Below are positions 25,854-34,669 of a DNA stretch of 62,573 nt, one piece after another. Numbering within the stretch: position 1 is the stretch's first letter; each line of letters begins with the position of its first letter. The notes beneath the pieces are model-generated. The model made no database searches, had not been told where the DNA came from, and saw nothing but the letters and a program-made list of their open reading frames with translations. The translations under genes were made by a program, and so were the position numbers. This DNA comes from CAINVV01 sp037129695 (GTDB lineage Bacteria; Bacteroidota; Bacteroidia; Bacteroidales; Prolixibacteraceae), in NCBI GenBank assembly GCA_037129695.1, contig JBAXUL010000009.1, positions 1 to 62,573 on the forward strand, given 5' to 3'.

Positions 25854-27047
25854 TTAACCTATTCTTCTTACCCTTGTGGCGGGTAAGAGTTTTCCGCCGG
25901 CCAGGTCAAGCCCTGTCAGCAGATTAATCCCGGGACGCTTTCCGACCTCAAATGAACCGGCCCAATCACTCATATTCAGCGCTCTGGCACCATTCAGTGT
26001 TGCCCACATGGTCATTTCCGCCAAAAAAATTTCCGGGTAAACATTTTGAATAATTTTCATTTCTTCGAGGATTGAGAGCTGATGATTGGAAACCAGACTA
26101 TCTGTTCCCAGACAAACCTGCAGACCGTTTTTTCTGAAAAGATCAACATCGGGCAGTTTATTTTGAATGTAGAGATTGGAACCCGGACACAGAACAAACC
26201 AGGTATTTCCAGGATCCCGGACACTTTCGACGTAGTCAATATCCGACTGTCTGGTATAGAGGTTGTGAACCAGAAGCAGGTTGTTCTGTGCAGGCAGATA
26301 TTCGAGGACACTTTGGATAGCGCTTCTCCCGGTAGGTTGAAAAAAAGAAGTATCGATGGTCAGATTATCCTGCAGATGGCCGACCATATCCCCGGTTCCC
26401 AACAGGTACAATTCGTCCTCGTCGGTACTCTCCTGGCTGTGAATGGATAGAATAGAACCTCTCTTTCGGGCCTCTTCTGCAATTGCCTCGAAAAGCGGAG
26501 CAGACACTGAATAAGGCGAATGTGGGACGATTGAGGAACTGAGACCCATGTTGTGGGCAATAGCCGCACAATTACCGACCCATTCGAATGCTTTCACTGA
26601 ACGTCCCGGCGAAAATCCCAGCGCCTCGATAAAGGTATGGTATTTGATTTTTGACTCAGTTTTAACTTCAAAAGCGGAGATTCCATTGGCAATATCACCT
26701 ACAGCAACAATTCCGTTCCTGTACATGAGGATGTCGGCCTTTTCGGCAGCTTTCAATATCTCAGAGGTTTCTGAAGTCCTGTTATTAACCACACTTTTCA
26801 GAAAAGGGACAAAGCCGGTCCCTTCAGGAAAGGCATTTTGCAAATGTGACAATTCCAGATGGCAATGGGCATTGACAAAACCAGGGACTAAGGCACCGCT
26901 ATAGAATTCCACTTCAGATGATTCTTCCAAAATCCCTCCTGTGTCTTCAACATCCAGGATAGTGCCATTCGCATCGACTGTAAGGATTCCTTTTGAATAA
27001 CAGTTACCGCGTCCATCCAGAATCAGGTGGGCTGAGATTTTACGCAT
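25854..27047 (-). CDS. Amidohydrolase family protein (cytosine/aminofutalosine deaminase-like)
   Basis: 397 residues of the metal-dependent hydrolase superfamily. The metal pair is in V-N-A-H-C-H-L-E-L (H61, H63); later metal ligands appear as S-I-H-S-Q-E-S (~201-207), H-N-L-Y (~260) and G-T-D-S-L (~315-319). This ATZ/TRZ-type arrangement belongs to deaminases and dehalogenases. The H-x-H-L-E-L-S form is shared with aminofutalosine deaminases of the alternative menaquinone pathway, so that is one option, but no mqn genes are seen here. Substrate is therefore open. It sits between the radical SAM gene and DUF4296. Confidence 0.78.
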   Translation of the reverse strand: MRKISAHLILDGRGNCYSKGILTVDANGTILDVEDTGGILEESSEVEFYSGALVPGFVNAHCHLELSHLQNAFPEGTGFVPFLKSVVNNRTSETSEILKAAEKADILMYRNGIVAVGDIANGISAFEVKTESKIKYHTFIEALGFSPGRSVKAFEWVGNCAAIAHNMGLSSSIVPHSPYSVSAPLFEAIAEEARKRGSILSIHSQESTDEDELYLLGTGDMVGHLQDNLTIDTSFFQPTGRSAIQSVLEYLPAQNNLLLVHNLYTRQSDIDYVESVRDPGNTWFVLCPGSNLYIQNKLPDVDLFRKNGLQVCLGTDSLVSNHQLSILEEMKIIQNVYPEIFLAEMTMWATLNGARALNMSDWAGSFEVGKRPGINLLTGLDLAGGKLLPATRVRRIG

Positions 27048-27071
27048 GAATTGGTTTTTTCGAAGAAGCCA

Positions 27072-27512
27072 TCACTTGACGGCAGCATCGGTTTTAACAG
27101 GAACGGGAGGAGCTTTCATCGTTTTTGAGGTGTCCAGATCATACCCCCCCACATGAACAGGTCGCAGGGTGTCGCTTTTGGCTTTCACCTCCATTTCGCT
27201 CAAAACGTCTAAAACCTCATTGTACACCGGTATGTACTCCTTGGTATGTTTGCCGTACCAGATCAAAGAATTTTCGATGACAGACCGTTCAATTTTATGC
27301 TTTTTGCAAATAGAAAGGTACAGATCTTCAGACAGGCTGTCCCGGATCATGGCCAGATTGTACTTCTGATTGTTCATTGCCTCAGAAAGATGAATATCCA
27401 CCAGGATCGGGACGATTTTTTTCCTGGATAAGACCCCCGAAGGCGCGTTGTCACCTGAGCAGGCCATGATAGCCACCAAAATTAAAACCTGAAAAAATAT
27501 TCTGTATTTCAT
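27072..27512 (-). CDS. DUF4296 lipoprotein
   Basis: 146 residues with lipoprotein signal; the lipobox I-M-A-C puts the lipid on Cys18. The mature N-terminal half (I-V-P-I-L-V-D-I-H-L-S-E-A, then R-S-V-I-E-N-S-L-I-W-Y-G) is the DUF4296 domain, predicted helical. The C-terminal ~35 residues are Pro/Lys/Thr-rich and probably unstructured. DUF4296 proteins are limited to Bacteroidota and have no known function. The start overlaps the end of the MlaF-like gene by 4 bases, so it is translationally coupled to the lipid-transport pair; a role in the same envelope process is possible but unproven. Confidence 0.82.
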   Translation of the reverse strand: MKYRIFFQVLILVAIMACSGDNAPSGVLSRKKIVPILVDIHLSEAMNNQKYNLAMIRDSLSEDLYLSICKKHKIERSVIENSLIWYGKHTKEYIPVYNEVLDVLSEMEVKAKSDTLRPVHVGGYDLDTSKTMKAPPVPVKTDAAVK

Positions 27513-28279
27513 TCGTCGTCCTCTCTTTGTTTCAATTCACGAATGCGTTTGGACAAGGGTGATGCAAACACAAATTCGTTGAGTTTTTTATTTCTTGTGA
27601 ACAATACCTGGGTGCTGTTTCCCTCCCAGCCCTTTTCACCTTGTGAGATAAACAATATATTGTCGCCGATCTCCATCACCGAGTTCATATCATGTGTGTT
27701 GATCAGTGTCGTGATATCAAATTCAACCGTAATCTCCTTGATGAGGTTATCGATCAGGATGGATGTAACCGGATCAAGACCAGAATTGGGCTCATCACAG
27801 AAGAGATATTTCGGGTTTAACGCAATCGCCCTGGCAATGGCTACCCGCTTTCTCATGCCTCCGGATATTTCAGAAGGGAAAAGATGATGTGCTCCTTTGA
27901 TGTTTACCCTGTCGAGGCAGAAATCGACATGTTTGCTTTTTTCACCCGGGGTCATCGTGGTAAACATATCCATGGGAAATCTCACATTTTCGGCCACGCT
28001 CATGGAATCGAACAAGGCGCCTCCCTGAAATACCATTCCCATCTCCTGCCTGAGCCTCTTGAGTTCCATGAAACTCATTTTCCTGACATCTCTCCCGTCA
28101 AAAAGTATCTCTCCTTCTTCTACTTCCAGTAACCTGACAATTGATTTAAGCAATACTGTCTTCCCCGATCCACTCTGACCGATAATCAGGTTGGTTTTCC
28201 CTTTTTCAAAAACAGTTGAAATATCCTTGAGAATATCCCTGTTTTCAAATGATTTCCTTATGTTTCTTATCTCAATCAT
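27509..28279 (-). CDS. ABC transporter ATPase, MlaF-like
   Basis: 256 residues. Walker A is G-Q-S-G-S-G-K-T (34-41), the signature I-S-G-G-M-R-K-R (~138-145) and Walker B L-F-C-D-E-P (~160-165) with N-S-G-L-D-P. The G-G-M-R-K-R form of the signature and the M-V-F-Q-G-G-A-L-F-D-S segment are those of the Mla/TGD lipid transporters. It drives phospholipid movement between inner and outer membrane with the MlaE permease; the start overlaps the permease stop by 4 bases. The usual MlaD (MCE) protein is not next to it in this window and would be elsewhere. Confidence 0.93.
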   Translation of the reverse strand: MIEIRNIRKSFENRDILKDISTVFEKGKTNLIIGQSGSGKTVLLKSIVRLLEVEEGEILFDGRDVRKMSFMELKRLRQEMGMVFQGGALFDSMSVAENVRFPMDMFTTMTPGEKSKHVDFCLDRVNIKGAHHLFPSEISGGMRKRVAIARAIALNPKYLFCDEPNSGLDPVTSILIDNLIKEITVEFDITTLINTHDMNSVMEIGDNILFISQGEKGWEGNSTQVLFTRNKKLNEFVFASPLSKRIRELKQREDDE

Positions 28280-29016
28280 TTAAAAAGCAGTTGGGTTAGA
28301 ATCAAATCGAAGAACAGAATCAGAATACTCGTATTGACAACTGCACGTGTGCTGGCACGACCCACTTCGAGTGCTCCTCCCTGCACATAGTATCCCCAAT
28401 AAGCAGGAACAGATGATATCAGAAATCCAAAAACCAGGGTCTTAATGATAGAGAAGGAAACATAAAATGGAATAAACATGGTTTTTATGCCCCCCATGTA
28501 TTGGGCGACCGTCACAACACCCGAAACCGGGCCAGCAATCAAGCCCCCGATTATGCCGCAGAACACACTCAAAACAAACAGGATCGGACTGATAAAAACA
28601 ACTGCAATTATCTTTGGCAGAATCAGAAAAGAGGCCGAATTAACCCCCATTAATTCCAGTGAATCAATCTGTTCCGTGACTCTCATACTCCCTATTTCGG
28701 AAGCAATATTCGATCCTACTTTACCGGCTAACATCAGGCTGAGAACAGTACAGGAGAACTCAAGAATCAGTGTGTCGCGGTTCCCCAGACCAATAAGATA
28801 GGTAGGCATCAATGGGTTGGACATGTTATAGGTAAGCTGCAGGGTGATAATACCACCCATAAAAACTGAGATAATTGCCACAATCCCGATCGACTGAATT
28901 CCCAGCTTTTCGATCTCCAGTAACAGTTGCCGCCAATATATACGACCCTTTTCAGGTTTACTGAAGACCCGAAACATCAACAAAAAATAGGAGCCGATTT
29001 CGTTGAATATCCGCAT
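28276..29016 (-). CDS. ABC transporter permease, MlaE-like
   Basis: 246 residues with about five to six membrane segments. Family marks: G-I-V-A-I-I-S-V-F-M-G (~45-55), the E-F-S-C-T-V-L-S-L-M-L-A-G-K-V-G (~85-100) segment and G-S-M-R-V-T-E-Q-I-D-S-L-E-L-M-G-V (~108-124), the coupling region that contacts MlaF. This is the inner-membrane permease of a phospholipid transport system that keeps outer-membrane asymmetry. It is the first gene of the operon permease-ATPase-DUF4296 and is divergent from the manC-like gene; the ATG is only 125 bases from the other start. Confidence 0.93.
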   Translation of the reverse strand: MRIFNEIGSYFLLMFRVFSKPEKGRIYWRQLLLEIEKLGIQSIGIVAIISVFMGGIITLQLTYNMSNPLMPTYLIGLGNRDTLILEFSCTVLSLMLAGKVGSNIASEIGSMRVTEQIDSLELMGVNSASFLILPKIIAVVFISPILFVLSVFCGIIGGLIAGPVSGVVTVAQYMGGIKTMFIPFYVSFSIIKTLVFGFLISSVPAYWGYYVQGGALEVGRASTRAVVNTSILILFFDLILTQLLFK

Positions 29017-29115
29017 GAAATTTTTTGTTAAAAGTACAAAATTTTTAAATAATGGCCGGAAGCTAATTGTAGTTTCGTTTTACGTACAATATGAGCTCAT
29101 TTTGAAAATTTATTC

Positions 29116-29123
29116 TAATTTTG
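29116..29123 (+). promoter_or_regulatory. Candidate -7 element for the mannose-1-phosphate guanylyltransferase gene
   Basis: TAATTTTG fits TAnnTTTG, 18 bases before the ATG at 29141. A TTTG at 29101-29104 is only 11 bases upstream, too close for the standard -33 box. Confidence 0.35.
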
Positions 29124-29140
29124 GTCAAAATAGCCTGAAC

Positions 29141-30232
29141 ATGGGAAATTGTAAAAATTATTGCGTCATCATGGCGGGCGGGATCGGAAGCCGCTTCTGG
29201 CCATTAAGCACCGCTGACCGGCCAAAACAGTTTATCGACATTCTGGGAATCGGGAAAACACTGCTTCAGCTCACTTTCGAGCGTTTTAACCGGATCATGC
29301 CTGCAGAGAACGTTTATATTGTGACCAGTGAAAACTACAAAGAGCTGGTCATGGAACAGCTGCCGCAGCTAAAAGAATCCCAGGTATTGCTTGAACCTCT
29401 CAGAAGAAATACGGCTCCATGTATTGCCTATGCCTCCTATAAAATTCACAGCATCTGCCCAACAGCAAAAATCGTCGTTTCCCCTTCCGACCACCTGATC
29501 CTGAAAGAAGATCTTTTTCTCAACGAAATAGAAAAGGGATTGCAGTTTGCCGGCGAAAAAGAGGTACTGGTTACTTTAGGCATTCAGCCATCCCGTCCTG
29601 AAACCGGTTATGGCTACATTCAGGTCAACGACAAGGTCGATTTCAACAGCTTTGATAATCTGTACAAAGTGAAAACATTTACAGAAAAACCCGACCGTGC
29701 CATGGCGCAGGTATTCCTTGATACCGGAGAGTTTTACTGGAATTCCGGCATTTTTGTGTGGTCAGTCAAGGCCATCATGAATGCCCTGGAAAAGCATCTT
29801 CCTGATGTCAATTCACTGTTCGACAACGGGAAAAAGCTGATCAATACCCCCGATGAATGCTTCTTCATCAACAAGACCTATTCAGAATGTCCCAACATAT
29901 CCATCGACTACGGAATTATGGAAAAAGCGGACAACGTATTTGTCCTGACTGCCGATTTCGGATGGTCTGACCTTGGAACATGGGGCTCACTCTACGAAAA
30001 CCACACTCTCGATAAAAATGGCAATGCCGTTTCGGGAAAGAAAATCTTCCTCTACGAGACAGAAGGTTGTATTGTCAACCTGCCTGAGGAGAAGATCGCA
30101 GTCATTCAGGGATTGAAGAATTATATCGTTGTTGAATCGCAAAAGACCCTGCTGATTTGCAAAAAGACAGACGAACAACAAATCCGACAGTTTGTTGCCG
30201 ACGTCATGCTATCCGAAGAGAAAAAAATCTGA
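29141..30232 (+). CDS. Mannose-1-phosphate guanylyltransferase
   Basis: 363 residues from the ATG at 29141; an open frame runs upstream into the divergent mlaE region but has no family similarity. Makes GDP-mannose from mannose 1-phosphate and GTP. Nucleotide-binding motif M-A-G-G-I-G-S-R-F-W-P-L-S (11-23) with K-Q-F (29-31), then E-P-L-R-R-N-T-A-P (~88-96), P-S-D-H (~119-122), F-T-E-K-P (~176-180) and N-S-G-I-F-V-W (~198-204) are all in place. The C-terminal isomerase domain of two-domain ManC proteins is absent, so it is the short, monofunctional form. GDP-mannose feeds surface polysaccharide or GDP-fucose synthesis. Confidence 0.93.
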   Translation: MGNCKNYCVIMAGGIGSRFWPLSTADRPKQFIDILGIGKTLLQLTFERFNRIMPAENVYIVTSENYKELVMEQLPQLKESQVLLEPLRRNTAPCIAYASYKIHSICPTAKIVVSPSDHLILKEDLFLNEIEKGLQFAGEKEVLVTLGIQPSRPETGYGYIQVNDKVDFNSFDNLYKVKTFTEKPDRAMAQVFLDTGEFYWNSGIFVWSVKAIMNALEKHLPDVNSLFDNGKKLINTPDECFFINKTYSECPNISIDYGIMEKADNVFVLTADFGWSDLGTWGSLYENHTLDKNGNAVSGKKIFLYETEGCIVNLPEEKIAVIQGLKNYIVVESQKTLLICKKTDEQQIRQFVADVMLSEEKKI

Positions 30233-30235
30233 TGA

Positions 30236-31576
30236 TCAAAGGGCGGATTTCATTTTAGAGACTTGAGACTTCGCACTCTTCAGTTCCTTCATCAGTTTGT
30301 CTCTCACAGTCAGGAAGGCAGGTCTGTTCTTATCTGTAACAGGATCTGCCGGAGGTGATTTGACATTCAACGGATCAACCGGTGACCCATTCATAAAGAC
30401 GCGAAAATCCAGATGCGGGCCGGTGGCAAGTCCGGTTGATCCGACAAAACCAATCATATCTCCTTGTTTTACACGTGATCCGGGCTGAACACCGGGAGCA
30501 AACTTTGAAAGGTGCATGTAAGTGGTGGTATAGACAGAGTTGTGTTTTATTTTGATGAAATTACCTCCGCCACCTGGTTGATAGGCTCTCGTTACTACTA
30601 CCCCATCACCAATGGTGTAGACCGGAGTCCCGGTCGGAGCCGCATAATCAACACCAAAGTGAGGTCTGACAATCCTCAGTACCGGATGCATTCTTGCCGT
30701 CGAAAATCTCGAACTAATTCTGAACATCTTCATCGGAGCTTTCAAAAATTCCTTACGGATACTTCTTCCCTGTTCATCAAAGAAATTCTGTCCATCTTCC
30801 TGAGAAAAGAAAATGGCATAAAAATCCTGCCCTGATGAATTAAAAACTGCTGCGTGAATTTTTTCTATCCCAATTTTTTCACCCTTCACATAATCCTGAT
30901 CATAAATCACCGTAAAATGATCCCCCTTCTGAATGGCAAAGAAATCGATGGTCCAGGCAAAGAGTTCCGACAACTGAATGGCCAGCATCGGATCAAGATT
31001 GTTTTCTTTCATCGCATTCCAGAGCGATGAATTAATCACTCCCGTTGCCACTTTCCGCTCGGTTGTGACCTCATTTTTACCCGCAACCACATTACATGAA
31101 TCAAAGGCAAGACGATACAGATAATAGTTGACAGGATTTTCGGAATAGGCAAAATAAAGAGGCTTCCGGAGGGAATCCTTCGAATAAAAAACGGCATAAT
31201 CGTTGCCAACTTTCATTTTCCGGAGATCAAATACCGAGGCTGGCAGGTGGGCTAAGCGGTCAATTACCTGGGAAGAAACCCCTCTGTCGGTCAGAATGTC
31301 TGAAAGGCTTTCATTCATCCTCAGATTATTCTCCTCCACGTGAAAAGAATCTACGGGTAGTCCATACAGAAGTTTTGGCTCAGCAAGCAGGATATCATCC
31401 TTTTGATCGACGGTCGGAATCATGTAGTTGTACCACAAAATCCGTGAAAAAGTAAAGATCAGGAGTAAAAACAGAGAAATGCCCAAAATCCATTCAGGCC
31501 AATATCTTTTTTGGGTAGATCGTTCTCCGGCATTTTTTAGCCGGTTAAAAATTTTGATTCTAATGTCTGATTTCAT
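30236..31576 (-). CDS. M23 family metallopeptidase (MepM-like)
   Basis: 446 residues from the ATG at 31576, which has an AGGGG sequence about seven bases upstream, a rare clear ribosome site here; an earlier in-frame ATG at 31597 is possible. One N-terminal membrane helix (~29-48), a central domain and a C-terminal LytM domain: H-F-G-V-D-Y-A-A-P-T-G (~316-326) gives the zinc His and Asp, and H-L-D-F-R-V-F near the end gives the last His. It cuts peptide cross-links of peptidoglycan in the periplasm. The start overlaps the end of the YitT gene by 17 bases, so the two are coupled. Stop lies 3 bases from the converging manC-like stop. Confidence 0.9.
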   Translation of the reverse strand: MKSDIRIKIFNRLKNAGERSTQKRYWPEWILGISLFLLLIFTFSRILWYNYMIPTVDQKDDILLAEPKLLYGLPVDSFHVEENNLRMNESLSDILTDRGVSSQVIDRLAHLPASVFDLRKMKVGNDYAVFYSKDSLRKPLYFAYSENPVNYYLYRLAFDSCNVVAGKNEVTTERKVATGVINSSLWNAMKENNLDPMLAIQLSELFAWTIDFFAIQKGDHFTVIYDQDYVKGEKIGIEKIHAAVFNSSGQDFYAIFFSQEDGQNFFDEQGRSIRKEFLKAPMKMFRISSRFSTARMHPVLRIVRPHFGVDYAAPTGTPVYTIGDGVVVTRAYQPGGGGNFIKIKHNSVYTTTYMHLSKFAPGVQPGSRVKQGDMIGFVGSTGLATGPHLDFRVFMNGSPVDPLNVKSPPADPVTDKNRPAFLTVRDKLMKELKSAKSQVSKMKSAL

Positions 31577-32417
31577 CAAACCCCTTTCCATAAACACCCA
31601 TCACAGAGCCTTGTGAGATAAAGGCATCAGGGTCGATCTGTTTAATTTTCTGAAATATCATGGGTGATTCCCGCTTCCTCACGACCGTCATGATCATCTT
31701 TACCTGTTTCTTGGTGTACCATCCTGTCCCATCAATAATAGTCAGACCTCTGCGAGATTCCGTATTGATATAGTCGGCAATCTGCTCATATTTATCAGAA
31801 AAGATGAAAAGTTGGACGGATTGCTGTGCTCCAGTAAGAAATGCATCGATCGAATAGGCAACAATCCACATGGTAACGTAACCATAAACCAGAATTTCAA
31901 CTGATTTGAGAACAAAAAATGAGGAACTGATAATAAGGACGTCACAATACATAATAACCCTGCCCGGACTAATATTCCGGTACTTGTTGATGATCATGGC
32001 GATGATGTCGGTGCCTCCCGTACTGCCTCCCTGGTTAAAAGTGAGACCCAGTCCGACGCCACCAAGTATCCCCCCCAAAACAGAAGAGAGAAATAGATCC
32101 TTCACAAGCGGCTCTTTAATAAAAATCGGCATAATGTTAAGCAACAATGAGATGACGACCATACTAAAAAGTGTCTTCAGCCCAAAATTGGTACCCAGGA
32201 TTCGAATCGCAAGGATGATCAGAAAACAGTTGATGAGGAAATAGGGGTATCCTGCCGGAACACCTGTTGCATAAAATATCAGCATGGAAATCCCTGTCAC
32301 GCCACCGGCCGTAATTTTCACAGGAAGAAGAAAAGCAGTCACTCCAAATGCGTACAGTGCCAATCCGAGGATGATAACGGTGTACATTTTAATGGCTGAA
32401 AATATTTTATTCCTCAT
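31560..32417 (-). CDS. YitT family membrane protein (DUF161/DUF2179)
   Basis: 285 residues: five to six hydrophobic helices (~10-200) with the family pattern P-V-K-I-T-A-G-G-V-T-G-I (~32-43) and F-N-Q-G-G-S-T-G-G-T-D-I (~127-138), then a soluble C-terminal DUF2179 domain (~205-285) with G-R-R/S-R-R-G-L-T-I-I-D-G-T-G-W-Y. YitT proteins are widespread inner-membrane proteins of unknown transport role. The C-terminal domain resembles a small ligand-binding unit. It is divergent from sucC and coupled to the M23 gene. Confidence 0.9.
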   Translation of the reverse strand: MRNKIFSAIKMYTVIILGLALYAFGVTAFLLPVKITAGGVTGISMLIFYATGVPAGYPYFLINCFLIILAIRILGTNFGLKTLFSMVVISLLLNIMPIFIKEPLVKDLFLSSVLGGILGGVGLGLTFNQGGSTGGTDIIAMIINKYRNISPGRVIMYCDVLIISSSFFVLKSVEILVYGYVTMWIVAYSIDAFLTGAQQSVQLFIFSDKYEQIADYINTESRRGLTIIDGTGWYTKKQVKMIMTVVRKRESPMIFQKIKQIDPDAFISQGSVMGVYGKGFDEIRH

Positions 32418-32571
32418 TGCGCTTAATTAGGAGCGCTAATTTAAATCTTTTTTAAAAATTTATTTAATTTCACATCGAATTAACAAACTAAAATTTTCAA
32501 GCATTCAATTCGTAAAGACAAAAAATCTGATTTCAATACCAGCGAACTCATTTTAATCAAACAATATAGAT

Positions 32572-33702
32572 ATGAAGATTCATGAATATCAAGCGAAGGA
32601 GATATTTTCCCGCTATCTGATACCTGTTACCAATGAAGTAGTCTGTTACACCGTTGATGAAGCGGTGGCTGCAGCAGAGAAACTTGGACTGCCGGTAGTT
32701 GTCAAAGCTCAGGTTCTTGTAGGAGGAAGAGGAAAAGCCGGCGGAGTGAAACTGGCCAGGACAAAACAGGAGGTTCCTGAAATGGCAGGTAAAATCCTTG
32801 GCATGGATATCAAAGGATATACTGTCGAAAAAATCCTGATTGCACAGGGGGTTAAATTCTCCTCGGAATTCTATGTTGGACTGACCATTGACCGAAATTC
32901 CAAATCGGTGATCTTCATGGCCAGCAGTGAAGGAGGTGTGGAGATTGAAGAGGTAGCGAAAGATAATCCGGATGCCATCCACAAGTTTATCATTGATCCG
33001 GATTTGGGACTTACTCCATTTCTGGCAAGAAAAATTGCCTTTGCACTATTTAGCGATTTCAACCTGGTCAAGCAAGGTGCCGATCTTTTCCAGAAGCTTT
33101 ACCGCATTTTCATGGATACCGATTCCTCGTTGGTAGAGATCAATCCATTGGTGATCACGGAAGATGGTAAATTACTCGCTTTGGATGGCAAAATGAATTT
33201 TGACGACAACGCACTCTTCAGACAGAGCGCCATAGAGGCCTTGAATGAGCCGACAGAAGATGAACTCAAGGAACTTGACGCCAAAGAAAAAGGATTGACC
33301 TACATCCGGCTTGATGGCTCTATCGGCTGCATGGTGAATGGTGCCGGTCTGGCAATGGCTACACTCGACCTGATCAAATATTTTGGCGGAGAACCTGCCA
33401 ACTTCCTGGATATCGGCGGAAGCTCCAATCCACAGAAAGTAATTGATGCCATGAATCTCATCCTTTCCGACAAAAATGTGAAGGTCGTCATGATCAACAT
33501 CTTCGGGGGTATCACCCGTTGTGATGACGTGGCAAGGGGATTGGTCATTGCACTGGATAAAATCAAAGTTGAAGTTCCGATCGTGGTGCGTCTCTCAGGA
33601 ACCAACTCCAAGGAAGGACTCGAGATCCTGAAAGAGGCCAATCTGCCGATCGTTGAGACCATGAGCCAGGCTGCTCAAAAAGCCATAGAATTGTGCAAAT
33701 AA
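32572..33702 (+). CDS. sucC: Succinyl-CoA ligase (ADP-forming) beta subunit
   Basis: 376 residues. ATP-grasp protein: start M-K-I-H-E-Y-Q-A-K-E, the nucleotide loop G-G-R-G-K-A-G-G (51-58), V-E-I-N-P-L-V (~190-196) and the C-terminal G-S-I-G-C-M-V-N-G-A-G-L-A-M (~247-260) and I-F-G-G-I-T-R-C-D (~306-314) motifs. With SucD it makes ATP (or GTP) from succinyl-CoA in the citric acid cycle, or works in reverse in succinate-forming metabolism. sucD follows after 28 bases. Confidence 0.96.
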   Translation: MKIHEYQAKEIFSRYLIPVTNEVVCYTVDEAVAAAEKLGLPVVVKAQVLVGGRGKAGGVKLARTKQEVPEMAGKILGMDIKGYTVEKILIAQGVKFSSEFYVGLTIDRNSKSVIFMASSEGGVEIEEVAKDNPDAIHKFIIDPDLGLTPFLARKIAFALFSDFNLVKQGADLFQKLYRIFMDTDSSLVEINPLVITEDGKLLALDGKMNFDDNALFRQSAIEALNEPTEDELKELDAKEKGLTYIRLDGSIGCMVNGAGLAMATLDLIKYFGGEPANFLDIGGSSNPQKVIDAMNLILSDKNVKVVMINIFGGITRCDDVARGLVIALDKIKVEVPIVVRLSGTNSKEGLEILKEANLPIVETMSQAAQKAIELCK

Positions 33703-33730
33703 TATTACGAACCACCTTATTAATTACGAT

Positions 33731-34600
33731 ATGAGCATTTTAGTCAATCAAAATACGAAATTACTTGTACAGGGGATCACAGGCAGGGATGGCAGTTTCC
33801 ATGCCGGCAAAATGAAAGCATACGGAACAAATGTTGTAGCTGGCGTCTCTCCCGGGAAAGGGGGTACGGCAGTCGATGGCATTCCGGTTTTCAATACAGT
33901 TGAAGCCGCCGTTCTGGCAACCGGCGCAAATACATCCATCATCTTTGTACCAGCCCATCTTGCAGCCGATGCAATTCTTGAAGCTTCTGAAGCCGGCATC
34001 GGACTCGTTATTGCCATTTCCGAAGGTGTTCCTACCCTGGATATGGTTAAAGTGATGCCTTATCTCGCAAAAAAAGGCACCAAACTGATCGGACCCAACT
34101 GCCCCGGACTGATTTCGCCGGATGAGGCACTTGTTGGAATTCTTCCCGGAAACATCTTCCTTAAAGGTAATGTCGGATTGATGAGCCGCAGCGGTACTTT
34201 GACCTATGAGATGGTTTACCAGTTAACGAGCAATGGCATTGGTCAAAGCACTTGTGTTGGCATTGGGGGTGACCCGGTTGCCGGACTGTACTACCTTGAG
34301 CTGCTTCAGATGTTTCAGGATGATCCAGCCACTGAGGCCATCGTGCTGATCGGTGAAATCGGCGGTGATGCGGAAGAACGTGCCGCTTTATACATTCAGG
34401 AGCACATCACCAAACCGGTAGTCGCATTTATTGCAGGTCAGTCAGCGCCTCCGGGAAAAAGAATGGGTCATGCAGGAGCGATTATCTCAAGTGGAAGCGG
34501 AACAGCTGAAGAGAAAATCAAAGCATTTGAAAGAGTTGGCGTTAAAGTGGCCAAGATTCCAAGTGAAATTCCTGAACTGATCAAACAGGTCTTAAAATAA
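33731..34600 (+). CDS. sucD: Succinyl-CoA ligase alpha subunit
   Basis: 289 residues. CoA-binding Rossmann domain at the N-terminus with Q-G-I-T-G-R-D-G (~13-20), G-P-N-C-P-G (~119-124), and the phosphohistidine motif R-M-G-H-A-G-A-I (~242-249), where the His is phosphorylated in the reaction cycle. It is the partner of the upstream SucC and ends just before a long shared terminator. The length and motifs are standard. Confidence 0.97.
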   Translation: MSILVNQNTKLLVQGITGRDGSFHAGKMKAYGTNVVAGVSPGKGGTAVDGIPVFNTVEAAVLATGANTSIIFVPAHLAADAILEASEAGIGLVIAISEGVPTLDMVKVMPYLAKKGTKLIGPNCPGLISPDEALVGILPGNIFLKGNVGLMSRSGTLTYEMVYQLTSNGIGQSTCVGIGGDPVAGLYYLELLQMFQDDPATEAIVLIGEIGGDAEERAALYIQEHITKPVVAFIAGQSAPPGKRMGHAGAIISSGSGTAEEKIKAFERVGVKVAKIPSEIPELIKQVLK

Positions 34601-34601
34601 A

Positions 34602-34667
34602 AATAACCGGTATATCATAAAAAATGGCGAACAATTGTTCTCCATTTTTTATGATATACCGGTTATT
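34602..34667. terminator. Very long bidirectional terminator between sucD and murQ
   Basis: Arms 34602-34627 and 34642-34667 are perfect reverse complements over 26 bases; the 14 bases between can pair further (gaac/gttc around aatt). A-run and T-run lie inside the stem, and the two converging genes end right beside it (34600 and 34670). Confidence 0.92.
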
Positions 34668-34669
34668 AC

